From Oreohelix idahoensis (taxonomy: Eukaryota; Mollusca; Gastropoda; Stylommatophora; Oreohelicidae): 64,000 nucleotides of DNA. Below, one piece after another: positions 1 through 9,955 of this stretch (its first letter is position 1; the number at the start of each line of letters is the position of its first letter). Location: positions 186,001 through 250,000 of the forward strand of contig JAMPIV010017564.1 in NCBI GenBank assembly GCA_024509875.1. The letters run 5' to 3'. The position numbers were made by a program, and so were the translations under genes. Under the pieces are notes generated by a model, which was not told where the DNA came from, searched no databases, and saw only the letters and a program-made list of their open reading frames with translations.

Positions 1-664
1 TATGTGTTATGTTTTGTGTATTCTTCGCGGGAGGTTGGGAGGTTGATCTGACGAACGAGATCCATCTCGAAGCCAATTCGGGCTCTTCGTCAGACGTTCT
101 GTAGGACATTATTTTGCAGACTTCCCGCAGTGGAATGTTCCTACGCGTGAGCGTAGAAGGATTCTAGGTCCACTGTGTCTGGTGGTCTGTGACACCTGTC
201 TGTTTTAGCTGTAGTGTCACGTTTACTTGTTGTTTTTGGTAGCTATTTTTACTTGTACCTTAGTTTCATAATGTATTTTTTATGTGATTATTGTCCATCT
301 CACCTTTCCTGTCGTTCAGTTTTTTACAAAACCTATGTTTTTTACACTGTGTTGTCAATTGTCTTGTGCATTATTTAATCGCAGTTATCATCGTAATTCT
401 TTACGACATTCCATTTTAGTTTCTCATTTTATTTTAATTGGATTTCTGCGAACGTCTTCGTTTGTTTTGAATATCTTGTCGTGTCATTATTGTGCTATTG
501 TCTGTCACATTACTGCTTTCACACCATTACATGTTATAAATTACATTATTAATTATTAATATTATTGCCTATTATATAAATTGATTTTACCGTTCTAGAA
601 CAGGAACGAAGAACACTAGTTGTAGTAACACTTTTAAGTAGTATTATTACATAATAATATTGAA
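1..664 (+). other. Internal leader of Gmr1-like element 1 (family I)
   Basis: Untranslated leader before the gag-pol start at 665. It resembles the leader of element 2 (24426-25586): both share a TCGCAGTTRTCATC-like stretch and a CTGCGAAYGTYTTC-like stretch (here about 380-460). In element 2 the LTR ends about 1.16 kb before gag, so the 5' LTR of element 1 should lie left of the window. The short ORF at 284-559 has no recognisable motif and I treat it as chance. Confidence 0.6.
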
Positions 665-3600
665 ATGGCTACCTTAGACTATTTCATTAAGCAAGCAAAA
701 GCTTTGCAAATACCTGCTGAAGAGGTAAGACAATTCGCTATGTCAGAATATAAGAAAGCTCAAGAAATAGAAGCTGATCAGAGAAGGTTAGAAACTTTAC
801 GTTTGGAAAATTTGAAATTTGAGGCAGATCAAAAACGGATTGAGGCTGAGGAACATGAGAAGAAGATGAAATTTGAGGCAGATCAGAAACGGATTGTAGC
901 TGAGGAAGATGAGAAAAAAATGAGATTAGCCGCTGAATTAGAAGAGAAACGATTTCTGCGAGAGGCAGAACAGAAACAAAAGGAGGCTGAAGAAAGACTT
1001 AGAAAAGAAATGGAAGAAAAAAGATTAATAGCTGAAAAGGAAATGGAACAGAAACAAAAGGAAATGGAAGAGAGAAGATTGATAGCTGAACAAAATGTAA
1101 AACGACTTCAGCTTGAGATGGAAGAGAATGAAAAAAAACGACAGCATGAACTGAAATTAGCAGAGTCAGAATATGAGAGAATTAGGTTAACTCAGGAAGC
1201 TAATTCTCAGAGAACTTTTGAAAGCCAAACTTCATCCAGACATGATAATTTTAAGGAAATTCACCTTAAATTACCAAAATTTAATCCCCCGTCTGATGAC
1301 GTAATATTCTTCCTAGATAGGTTTGAGGCCACTTGTGGGTCTTATAACGTGGATAAAGCGCTATACTGTACATATTTATCCAGATTACTTACAGGGGATG
1401 CATTAGCAGTTTATCATACCACCAGCATTGGTGAGAAAAATGACTACAATGCTCTTAGAGCAGCACTTCTGCAAAAATTCCAAATGACAGAAAACGAATA
1501 TCGTTTGAGATTTCACACATTACTACCTCAATCTGCCAGAAATTTTAGTGATTTTCTGTCACAGATACGACTAACATTAGAAAGATGGATCGAATTATCC
1601 AAAATTGAAAAGTCGTATGAAGGTCTCTTTGATTTACTGATGCGCGATAAGGTACTTTCGTCGGTAAATCCTACATTTCTCGCATTTTTACACGAACGGA
1701 AACCTTTATCAATGAAAAACTTAGAAGAACATGCAAAAAATTTTTGCACTGCTCACCCAACCATGGATCTAAGTAATGCGCAGATTAAGAGTGAATTGCC
1801 TGTTGCTTTTGCAGCACAACAAAACAATTTTTCACGCAATCGTTCTTTTAGTGCTGATAGGTATGTCAATAAGGGAAATAATCATAATTTCAACAATGAT
1901 AACTTTTACAAAGGGAAGCAATTTCAACAATCTGCTCCATTTAATGTTTCTTGGAACCAAACTCACAGATCGCGAGATTTTGGTAACAATTATTTTAAAA
2001 ATAATCAAGGACATTATAATAAACAAAACTGGAGATCAAGGTCTCAGGGTCCGCAAAACAGACAATTTTTTGGAAATAAACCATTTAACCAACATCATAA
2101 CGATCATTCTACAAATTATCGGACTAATCCAAATTTTAACTCTAGCAGAAACGACAATTATGGCAATTTTAATGACAAAAATCACAATCGATCGCGCCGA
2201 CGAGATAGATCGTCGAATAATACAGGTAGACATTCTAATGTTGCTTTTAATGATACACAGGCTAACATTGAACAGGGTAAAGTAGCTGAAACTCACAATG
2301 CTATGTCTTGTTCTCTAGATTGTTCCCAGGTGAAAGACTGTCCAGAATGCTCGACTCTTTTCCAGCCTAAGGCGATCACGACGCTGCGTTGCGGACATAC
2401 CTTGCCTAGCCTGCCTGCAGTCTGTACAGCCACTGCTGCGTCAGTACACCAGGGACAGGGCTCTCTTAAGTTTCACAAGGGATTTGTCAATAATATTTCA
2501 TGCTCTCTCCTATTTGACTCAGGTTGTACAACAATCGGTGTCCGGACTTCGCTGATCAACCCAAGTTGTGCCACGGGCCGGGTTGTCAAATGTGTAACAT
2601 TTGGTGGCACTATTGAAACATTTCCCACTGCTATTATTGATCTTAACACACCTTTCTTTTCAGGAAAGATCCAAGCATGTCTCCTTCCGAATCCAATTTG
2701 TGATGTTATACTTGGTCGCATACATGGTATTAAAGAGTGTACACCACAGCAAATAGCTGAATGGGAAGAGCGACATATTCAAACTGCAAATGCAGTAGTG
2801 ACTAGAGCGCAAGCTACTAATATGTCGCATGATACACCTATTGAACCTACAGTTCATACCACTTGTGATGATGATGCTCCTATTTCACGGGAGTTGTTTG
2901 CAACATTGCAAAAGAATGATAATTCATTAAAAAAATTCTTTCAGTATGTTAACAAAAAGAATACAAGCAACAAACTTGCAAAATCTAGACATGACTTTAT
3001 ACTTAAAAATGGGATTTTGGTTAGAGTAATACGGGAAAAGGATTTATCCTTATGTTCTCAGATTCTTGTCCCATCCTGTATGAGATCTCGTATATTACGA
3101 CATGCTCATGACTCGCAATGTGCGGGCCATATGGGTTTTTCGCGTACCAAATCCAGAGTGCTTTCGGCATTCTACTGGCCAGGCGTCCATAGAGATGTTA
3201 CTCTCTATTGTCGGTCCTGTTTGATATGTCAAGAAGTTAAGGTACGGGGTCCATTTCATGCGGCTCCTATTCAAGCTGCGGACATCCCGATTAGACCATT
3301 TGATAAAATGGCCATTGACATTATTGGTCCAATGCTTCCATCTGCTAGAGGGCATACGCATATTCTTACGTGCATTGATATGTGCACTCGTTGGCCTGAG
3401 GCCATCCCTCTCAAGAACACTTCATCTGCCAGTGTAGCAGAGGCATTGATGTTAATCTTCTCACGCATTGGTTTTCCACGGAAAATCTTGTCGGATCATG
3501 GGGTTCAGTTCATTTCTGAATCCATGTCTCAAGTTATGAAGACATTAGGTATAGACAGATCTCTTAGTTCTATTTATCATCCGATGTCAAATGGGTTAAT

Positions 3601-5746
3601 TGAGCGTCTCAATAGGACACTCAAGCAGTTGTTGGGTAAGATGACTCAAGACCATCCCCAAGACTGGGATCGGGTCCTACCCGCTTGTCTCTTTGCGTAT
3701 CGCGAAGTACAAAATCAAGCAACGGGGTTTTCTCCATTCCAGCTTGTTTTTGGCATGCAACCACGCGGTCCGATGTCGTTAATCCACGACTTATTGGTGG
3801 ATGAGAATATTGAAGAGGAAACTCAATCCTCTTATGAGTATGTGATCTCTCTTAGAAAGAAAATCATAGATGCTTGTAGACTAGCTACTGCATCATCCGA
3901 ACATGCCAAAGAAAAAGCTCGTCTATCTGCAAACAAATATAGACGTCTTCGCCAGCTCATACCTGGTGATGAAGCTTTTGTATTACTCCCTGCGCATAAC
4001 AATCGTCTTTTAATTACCTGGAGAGGTCCTTTCAGGATCATCTCAAGAATATCCGATGTCGACTACATCGTTGATGTTAATGGCAAACATAAAACCTTCC
4101 ACATTAACATGTTGAAGGAGTATTACTCACGTCCTGATTATCTACAATCGGTGTTCCAAGCAACTGACGATCCTACACCACCTATTCAACACTATTCTAG
4201 TTTGTCAGTCATCCAAGAAGAGGAATCTTCTTTCGATGATGTACAACTACCAATACCAGTTGTACCACTCCATTCCACTGAGAAATGGAATGATGTTACT
4301 ATCTCATCTACTCTTACTGATGATCAACGTCAGCAAGTCTCTAATATTCTACACACGTATGAGGATGTCCTCACTGACATCCCAGGTCATACGTCAGTCA
4401 TCCAACATGACATTATTCTGACTGACGATACACCGATTCGAGTTCGCCCATATCCTATTCCTTTACACTTTCGTGATAAGGTTGATAAGGAATTGGATGA
4501 TATGCTCCAATTAAATATAATTGAACCATCTTCATCACCATATTCTTCTTCTATGGTAATCATTAGGAAGAAAGACAACAATATACGTCTTTGCGTAGAT
4601 TACAGGAAGTTAAACAAAGTTACAAAATTCGATGCGGAACCATTACCTCTTTTAGACGACTTATTGGAGAAATTATCTCATGCTACATTCTTTTCGAAAT
4701 TTGACCTTTCAAAGGGTTATTGGCAAGTGCCACTCACTACGAAAGCAAAGCCATTCACCGCTTTCTCGACACCACGGGGTCTTTTTCAATGGAATTTTAT
4801 GCCTTTCGGGTTAATGAATGCGCCAGCTACCTTTGTACGCATGATGCGCCGCATATTGTCTCATCGTCCCGATGTCATTACTTATATAGATGACATCTGT
4901 CTTTTTAGTGACTCTTGGGATGAACATATTCAGGGTTTAAAATCTTTACTTTCTACCTTACAGGATTATAACTTAACAGCGAAACCTTCAAAGGCTTTTG
5001 TCGGTTTTCATGACATCTCATTTCTTGGTCACCGTATAGGTCGCGGTTTAATGTATACAGAAGACAGTAACGTCTCTAAAATTTTAAACATCTCAGCACC
5101 TAAGACAAAAAAACAAGTGAGGTCACTCTTAGGACTAATACAGTTCTATTCTAAATTCATCCCTCATTTGTCTACTATAACTGCACCTCTTTCGTCTTTA
5201 CTGAAGAAGGGCACACCTAATGTAATAAAGTGGTCGCAGGATCACCAAACGGCGTTAGACTATATAAAACAAATTTTTTCAAATAAGCCTTTTTTAAAGT
5301 TGCCTAACAAAGATCTCACCTTTGTTCTTCGCAGTGATGCTTCTTCCTACGCTATTGCGGCAGTTTTGATGCAGGAATACGGAGGCACCTTATTTCCTGT
5401 TATGTACGTATCCAGAAAGCTTACAACGAGCGAGATAAATTACTCCGTTCTAGACAAAGAGCTCCTTGCTCTTGTCTGGGCAATCACAAAACTGGATCGT
5501 TATCTCCTCGGATCACACTTTGTGGTGGAGTCTGACCAGAAAGCTCTTACCGCATTGAATACAGGGAACGTTAAGTCATCAAAGTCAGCGCGTTACGCTA
5601 TAGCTCTTCAACCGTTCCATTTTGAGATACGAGCTATTCCTGGAGTGCAGAATGTATTTGCAGACTGTCTTTCAAGATGCCCTAGTGAACTTGGTGAAAC
5701 TAAACTACTTTTAGATGGAGAAACGTCCTCACCGAAACATGAATAA
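665..5746 (+). CDS. Gag-pol polyprotein, Gmr1-like Ty3/gypsy retrotransposon (gag-PR-IN-RT-RH), intact
   Basis: A single open frame of 1693 residues. From the N-terminus: a charged coiled coil (about 20-190, with an 18-residue tandem repeat near 55-90); a capsid-like gag region (about 200-365) whose C-terminal part resembles SCAN; an Asn/Arg-rich nucleocapsid-like stretch (about 390-550); a CPEC...CGH half-RING-like motif (about 558-578); an aspartic protease with FDSG (about 616-619); an integrase zinc finger HHCC (about 813-857); an integrase core with D (AIDIIGP), D (LSDHG) and E (IERLNR), spacing D-X35-E; a GPF chromodomain-like module (about 1120); RT with YIDD (about 1407-1410); and RNase H with D, E, D, D positions (about 1556, 1600, 1625, 1667). 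Integrase precedes RT, the order known for Gmr1-like elements. The ATG at 665 is chosen because element 2 starts with the same MATLDYFIKQ. All catalytic residues are present, so the copy may be recent. Confidence 0.93.
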   Translation: MATLDYFIKQAKALQIPAEEVRQFAMSEYKKAQEIEADQRRLETLRLENLKFEADQKRIEAEEHEKKMKFEADQKRIVAEEDEKKMRLAAELEEKRFLREAEQKQKEAEERLRKEMEEKRLIAEKEMEQKQKEMEERRLIAEQNVKRLQLEMEENEKKRQHELKLAESEYERIRLTQEANSQRTFESQTSSRHDNFKEIHLKLPKFNPPSDDVIFFLDRFEATCGSYNVDKALYCTYLSRLLTGDALAVYHTTSIGEKNDYNALRAALLQKFQMTENEYRLRFHTLLPQSARNFSDFLSQIRLTLERWIELSKIEKSYEGLFDLLMRDKVLSSVNPTFLAFLHERKPLSMKNLEEHAKNFCTAHPTMDLSNAQIKSELPVAFAAQQNNFSRNRSFSADRYVNKGNNHNFNNDNFYKGKQFQQSAPFNVSWNQTHRSRDFGNNYFKNNQGHYNKQNWRSRSQGPQNRQFFGNKPFNQHHNDHSTNYRTNPNFNSSRNDNYGNFNDKNHNRSRRRDRSSNNTGRHSNVAFNDTQANIEQGKVAETHNAMSCSLDCSQVKDCPECSTLFQPKAITTLRCGHTLPSLPAVCTATAASVHQGQGSLKFHKGFVNNISCSLLFDSGCTTIGVRTSLINPSCATGRVVKCVTFGGTIETFPTAIIDLNTPFFSGKIQACLLPNPICDVILGRIHGIKECTPQQIAEWEERHIQTANAVVTRAQATNMSHDTPIEPTVHTTCDDDAPISRELFATLQKNDNSLKKFFQYVNKKNTSNKLAKSRHDFILKNGILVRVIREKDLSLCSQILVPSCMRSRILRHAHDSQCAGHMGFSRTKSRVLSAFYWPGVHRDVTLYCRSCLICQEVKVRGPFHAAPIQAADIPIRPFDKMAIDIIGPMLPSARGHTHILTCIDMCTRWPEAIPLKNTSSASVAEALMLIFSRIGFPRKILSDHGVQFISESMSQVMKTLGIDRSLSSIYHPMSNGLIERLNRTLKQLLGKMTQDHPQDWDRVLPACLFAYREVQNQATGFSPFQLVFGMQPRGPMSLIHDLLVDENIEEETQSSYEYVISLRKKIIDACRLATASSEHAKEKARLSANKYRRLRQLIPGDEAFVLLPAHNNRLLITWRGPFRIISRISDVDYIVDVNGKHKTFHINMLKEYYSRPDYLQSVFQATDDPTPPIQHYSSLSVIQEEESSFDDVQLPIPVVPLHSTEKWNDVTISSTLTDDQRQQVSNILHTYEDVLTDIPGHTSVIQHDIILTDDTPIRVRPYPIPLHFRDKVDKELDDMLQLNIIEPSSSPYSSSMVIIRKKDNNIRLCVDYRKLNKVTKFDAEPLPLLDDLLEKLSHATFFSKFDLSKGYWQVPLTTKAKPFTAFSTPRGLFQWNFMPFGLMNAPATFVRMMRRILSHRPDVITYIDDICLFSDSWDEHIQGLKSLLSTLQDYNLTAKPSKAFVGFHDISFLGHRIGRGLMYTEDSNVSKILNISAPKTKKQVRSLLGLIQFYSKFIPHLSTITAPLSSLLKKGTPNVIKWSQDHQTALDYIKQIFSNKPFLKLPNKDLTFVLRSDASSYAIAAVLMQEYGGTLFPVMYVSRKLTTSEINYSVLDKELLALVWAITKLDRYLLGSHFVVESDQKALTALNTGNVKSSKSARYAIALQPFHFEIRAIPGVQNVFADCLSRCPSELGETKLLLDGETSSPKHE

Positions 5747-6738
5747 CTTTGTACAGTGTCATTAATTGTACATCTGTGAAGACTATGTATAGTTTTGCAG
5801 TATTCGTATAAATATAACTTTCAGAACATACTTACATATGGATTATAACATTATTTCTTGTGAAGTAACGTTTTATTAGAACGGGAACAGTGATATTAAA
5901 GTAACATTTTTTTTAGTATGGAAACATTGGTAAAAAGCAACAAATAGACATTCGTTAGTGTTATGGAACATATTACACTACATATCGTGTTCGTAAACTT
6001 ATTTCGTGCATGGAACATTAGGAACATATTCTTGTTGACTCTAAATAGTTCTGAACGAATATTCACAATGACTGAAATTAGAATTACTTAGAATAAATTA
6101 CTAGTTATTTATTTATGTGTAATTAAGTACTAGAATTAGATTAATTCAATTTAATCAATTTGATTGTTTATAAATCACACATCTACTAACGTTATTAGTG
6201 TCTCGCAATACGTGTATTCACGTATTCCACTACATGATATTTCACTTTTAGATAACTAGTCAAACTTACTAGTGCTAGATAACAGTAGGTGCGTTGCTTC
6301 TTAAAGTGTTTAATTTTGCATTGCTTCATTTTTGCACATTGTATTTCAAAATTTTCTGTTTCACTGATTCTTTTATCATTGATTATCATCAGTGTTGCTG
6401 TTCATTTTCATTTTTGAAATCATATGTTTCAAATTTTGTTGAAAACTTAGTTGAATTTTATTATCATCTTTTTTGTTGATTTTTCATTTTCATTTTCATT
6501 TTCAACTTCTTTTTACTTCGAATATTACCACATCGTTCCAAAGTAGGTCGATGGTGGATGTGTGCTTTAATGCATACTGTCATTTAGTTATATTAATTTC
6601 AAGTCAATATTCTTTTCTTAATATGATAATTTTATGCATGTCATAAATCTTGTTGTAGTTTTGACTCACCTCTCTCGAGTAATTAGTTCGAAAAAAATTA
6701 ATAGAATTAATTTTTTTAAGGGGAGGTAATAAGGGAGC
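5747..6738 (+). other. 3' untranslated region and polypurine tract of element 1
   Basis: About 1 kb between the stop codon and the LTR, with no ORF of note and no envelope-like frame. It is AT-rich, with a run of ATTTTC repeats near 6480-6510. A purine-rich stretch at about 6717-6737 (AAGGGGAGGTAATAAGGGAG) lies directly before the TGTTACG LTR start and is the likely plus-strand primer (polypurine tract). Confidence 0.6.
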
Positions 6739-8190
6739 TGTTACGTACATTTATTACCTAAGGGGGTAGTCGTCGGTCCTACCAAATGTACGCACCAGTC
6801 TTGAGATAGTTATATTATTTGTGCGTTCGATTGATTCACGCACTGACGTGCACAATGCTGTGTGAGTTGCTTTGGACGCACGTGTAACCTAGTTGAGTAG
6901 TTTGTGACGTCATGTTTTGAAGTGGAAACATGGAACTGGCTTGTGTCCATGATTGTAATTTTATATTGTGTATCCAATGGCATGTTGAAGGAAGCCATTT
7001 ATTATTGTGATTTGTATTGGTCTTCAGGTCGAAGCCAATCGCAGTTATGTCACGTAAGTTATCGCCCACTTCTTATTTTAATGCTGCATAAAAAGGCCGC
7101 TCTACTACTAATCTAGCGGGAATTTTATCATTCCTAGAATGGATCTACAGAGTCGCTTGCCTTTAAGATTTGGATCGTAGACGGAGAATTCCTACGAGTA
7201 GAAGAAGTTATATTGTTTACCTTATGCACATGTTTTAAATGCCGTACATGCTTCAATGCCAAAGTCGTGGCATGGATGTAAAGAGAGGTTAGCCAACTGA
7301 AAGCCTTTAACTGATAGGATTATCGTATATGACTTTGTGTGAAATTATATGATGTACAACGCTATGTAGGATGAACGTCTGGGAATTTTAACAAATGTAA
7401 TATGGAAGATTTCATCCCAGAGTATGTATACGTTACCATGATAGACGTCCTTGAAAGAAGGTCAACGGTCGTGACTGAGAAGGATATTATACGGTAACAG
7501 TTTTGTAATCCTTAGTCTATGGACAGAGGTCTTTACTAGAAGAGAATCTTCAGGAACTTTAGCAGCAATAATTAATATGTTGTCGTGTGATCTTTGCGCC
7601 TGTGACGATGTCCGTCTTGTCCACTTCGTGTCCTGGTGAATAAAATCTATGTAAAGTTACCAACGACTTGTGTGCTGCCAATACTTGACCAGTTCACCCA
7701 ATTCAAGATACTTGTTGGTTTTCGTTTGAAAAACATTGTTGACATTTATTCCGTTGTAACCATTCGCGTTTCAATTCATCACTATGAAAACGACACCAAC
7801 ACTTACCCTTCTCAGTTATTGTGCTAACAAGTTGCACAAGACCTCAAATTTCTTTGCCTACTACAGTCAGTTCCATGTGATCATTCTTTCTCTGTATTGA
7901 GTCACTGTTATTGTCCTAGTCCATGTTTGGCTTCCGTACGATAATCATGTTAAGTACCAAACAGCATGTGACCTTTTTATTACTTCATTCTAACCTTTCC
8001 TGTACGTTTATCACATGATCTTTGAACAGTGTGTCGCTCCAGAAGAAAATAATAATTTAAATCACTACTAACACTTTACTGTCGTAGTTTGTTGCCATAT
8101 TTGCAAACACTATACACATTTTTTTCATTTCGAACATGTCGGCAACTACACACATTCATAAATGGGTCAACAAGGCACAACACATTAGTT
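6739..8190 (+). repeat. 3' LTR of element 1 (family I), right end approximate
   Basis: Starts TGTTACGTAC directly after the polypurine tract, like the TGTTACGCAC start of the element 2 LTRs. It has a TATA-like CATAAAAAG at 7087-7095 and an AATAAA at 7639-7644. The GATC-rich block around 7100-7200 resembles 23590-23690 in the element 2 LTR. The expected length of about 1.48 kb puts the right end near 8180-8220, just before a LINE insertion. I could not fix the terminal CA because the partner LTR is outside the window. Confidence 0.6.
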
Positions 8191-8206
8191 TCACTTTCCA
8201 TTTAGC

Positions 8207-8611
8207 TTACTTACTTACTTAGTCGTTCCCCTTCTACCGTGAGGTGTAGAGGTTTGGAAGAGAGAGCGCCAGACCATTCTATCAGCTGTCTTCTTCCTGG
8301 CCTGGTTCCATTCTAGTCCTCGGTCCTTCAAAGATTGTCTAATGTTGTCCTCCCAGCGGACTCTGTGTCGTCCTGGAGGTCTGGATCCCTGGCTCTTTGT
8401 TTCCCATGCTTGTCGTGGTAGCCGATCTTCTCCCATTCTGCAGACATGGCCAAACCATCTTAGTTGGGACTGTTCTATTTAGGTCTGCAGCGGATGGGAT
8501 TTTAGGCCTTGACGGATCGTCTGGTTGCGGACCATGTCTCTTCTTGTTACTTCAACCACTTTCCTCAGATACCTCATTTCTGAGGTTTGGATCTGGCTTT
8601 TGTGGGTTGTA
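8207..8611 (-). mobile_element. 5'-truncated LINE-B 3' fragment with 12-bp TSD
   Basis: Minus-strand translation of 8215-8436 gives MGEDRLPRQAWETK...GSRPPGR...RW, the C-terminal end of a LINE RT polyprotein. The same protein end is encoded at 55590-56050. The 3' end carries an AAGT-type tail (TTACTTACTTACTT on the plus strand). The fragment is flanked by perfect direct repeats TTTCCATTTAGC at 8195-8206 and 8612-8623, which mark target-primed insertion. Confidence 0.85.
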
Positions 8612-8623
8612 TTTCCATTTAGC

Positions 8624-8979
8624 ACTGAACACAAAAGTTGGCTAACACAGGTAAATTATTTAACAACTATGCAAATAAAAATATCTTTCTTACCCTCAGG
8701 TACATAAGTTGACACACACACAAGCTAACTGGCCGTAAAAGGGTTCTTAGCACTGCTTTCTGAGTTCAAACGGCAAAGGCTTGGTCATACAGTCTTTTAT
8801 GTTACGTCAGCTCGGAATGGATTTTTTGATTCAATGGCCCCGATACTACTACCTTGGTTCTATTTATAGAAACACTGCCGCCCAATCGGAAGACAGTCAA
8901 AACTAAATTTTGGGGACCATTAACTTATGCGATTCTGAGCTAGTCTGTATAATCTGACCAAATTTTAATATTTTATATT
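8624..8979. other. No recognised gene
   Basis: AT-rich sequence with no long ORF and no protein family match that I recognise. It lies between the LINE-B insertion and repeat R1. Confidence 0.5.
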
Positions 8980-9955
8980 TCAGTTATTAACGGACCGATT
9001 TTAATTATCAAAAATGATAACTAAACGGCCAATTTCTCTCTATCGTTCTATATAGTTTTCGCTTAGTTATTCCTTTGCATTTCAATTTGGGTAATTTTTA
9101 AGTAATTAAATCGGGTGTTATCCTGATTTTTTTTTTTTTTTGTACGCCCGCTAATACTCGAGGCGAAATCTCAGGTTATTATTAATGTCTAACCTGACAT
9201 TGATTTTACGTGAGTATCCTTTTTTTTCTTGTACAGAGACAGGTGTCCCTCGCCATTCAGGCAGATACTCGCCGATTTCGGAGGTACCCATTAGAGCTGG
9301 GTTGGCTCAGGAGCCGCCAATCCCTGGTCGACGACACTTCTTCAAATGTCCTCGCCAGGTCTCGAGTTAATCCAGTCCAAATCCCGATCGACGAAAAATC
9401 CTCAAATGCCGTCGCCCGGGTTTGATCCTGGATCACCCGGTCGCCAGAGCGGTGTTGTAACCACTACGCTAGCGCGGCTCCAACCCTGATGTAAAAACAT
9501 CCCTAAAATCAATTTTACTAAGTCAATATAATTTTATTATGAGGGAATCTTTATGTTTATGTATTAAGCAACATCAGCGCTATAATTCGAGATATCCTTT
9601 TTATTTTAATTATCTTTAGTTATTAAGAAATAAATTATTTACGTTCGGTCAAAAACACAAAATAGTCTTTATTTTCTCGTCAACCACAATTTTCTTATCA
9701 CTACAAGAAAAGGAAACGATTTGATTGGTTGTTAATTTTGTACTATGCTCTTAGATAATTTTTGGTGAGCGGTAAAATTTGACTTGCTTCCTAGACAAAT
9801 TCAAATTACACTAGATAAATTTGTGGCGGTACATTTGACTGGGCCCTCAGACAAATTTAAAATACTGTAGTTATTTATAGATTTAAAAATACGATTGCTA
9901 GTTTTTAAGCAGGGAATTTTTGAGCGTGTTGTTCATACAGATTCACTTCACTACA
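8980..9955 (+). repeat. Unclassified interspersed repeat R1, copy A
   Basis: Collinear with 51205-51462 plus 54791-55348. Shared landmarks include a CTATATAGTTTYC-like block, a GGTAATTTTTAAGTAATTA-like block, an ATTTATTATRAGGGAAWMTYTT-like block and repeated AGACAAATTYAAA motifs. It has no coding capacity. A tRNA-headed SINE (9223-9481) sits inside this copy, and a LINE-A sits inside copy B. The class is unknown; it could be an old LTR or a non-autonomous DNA element. Confidence 0.55.
9223..9481 (-). mobile_element. tRNA-headed SINE (SINE-1) inside R1
   Basis: Read on the minus strand, it starts GGAGCCGCGCTAGCGTAGTGG (9481 leftwards), with an A-box-like TAGCGTAGTGGTT and a B-box-like GGATCAAACCC about 40 nt on. 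The body is unrelated to the SINE at 13361. The 3' end leads into an A-rich tail (plus-strand TTTTTTTTCTTG near 9220). The target duplication is unclear. Confidence 0.65.

Noticed and set aside
284..559. 91-residue ORF in the element 1 leader
   Set aside because: No motif and no counterpart in the element 2 leader; likely chance in AT-rich DNA.
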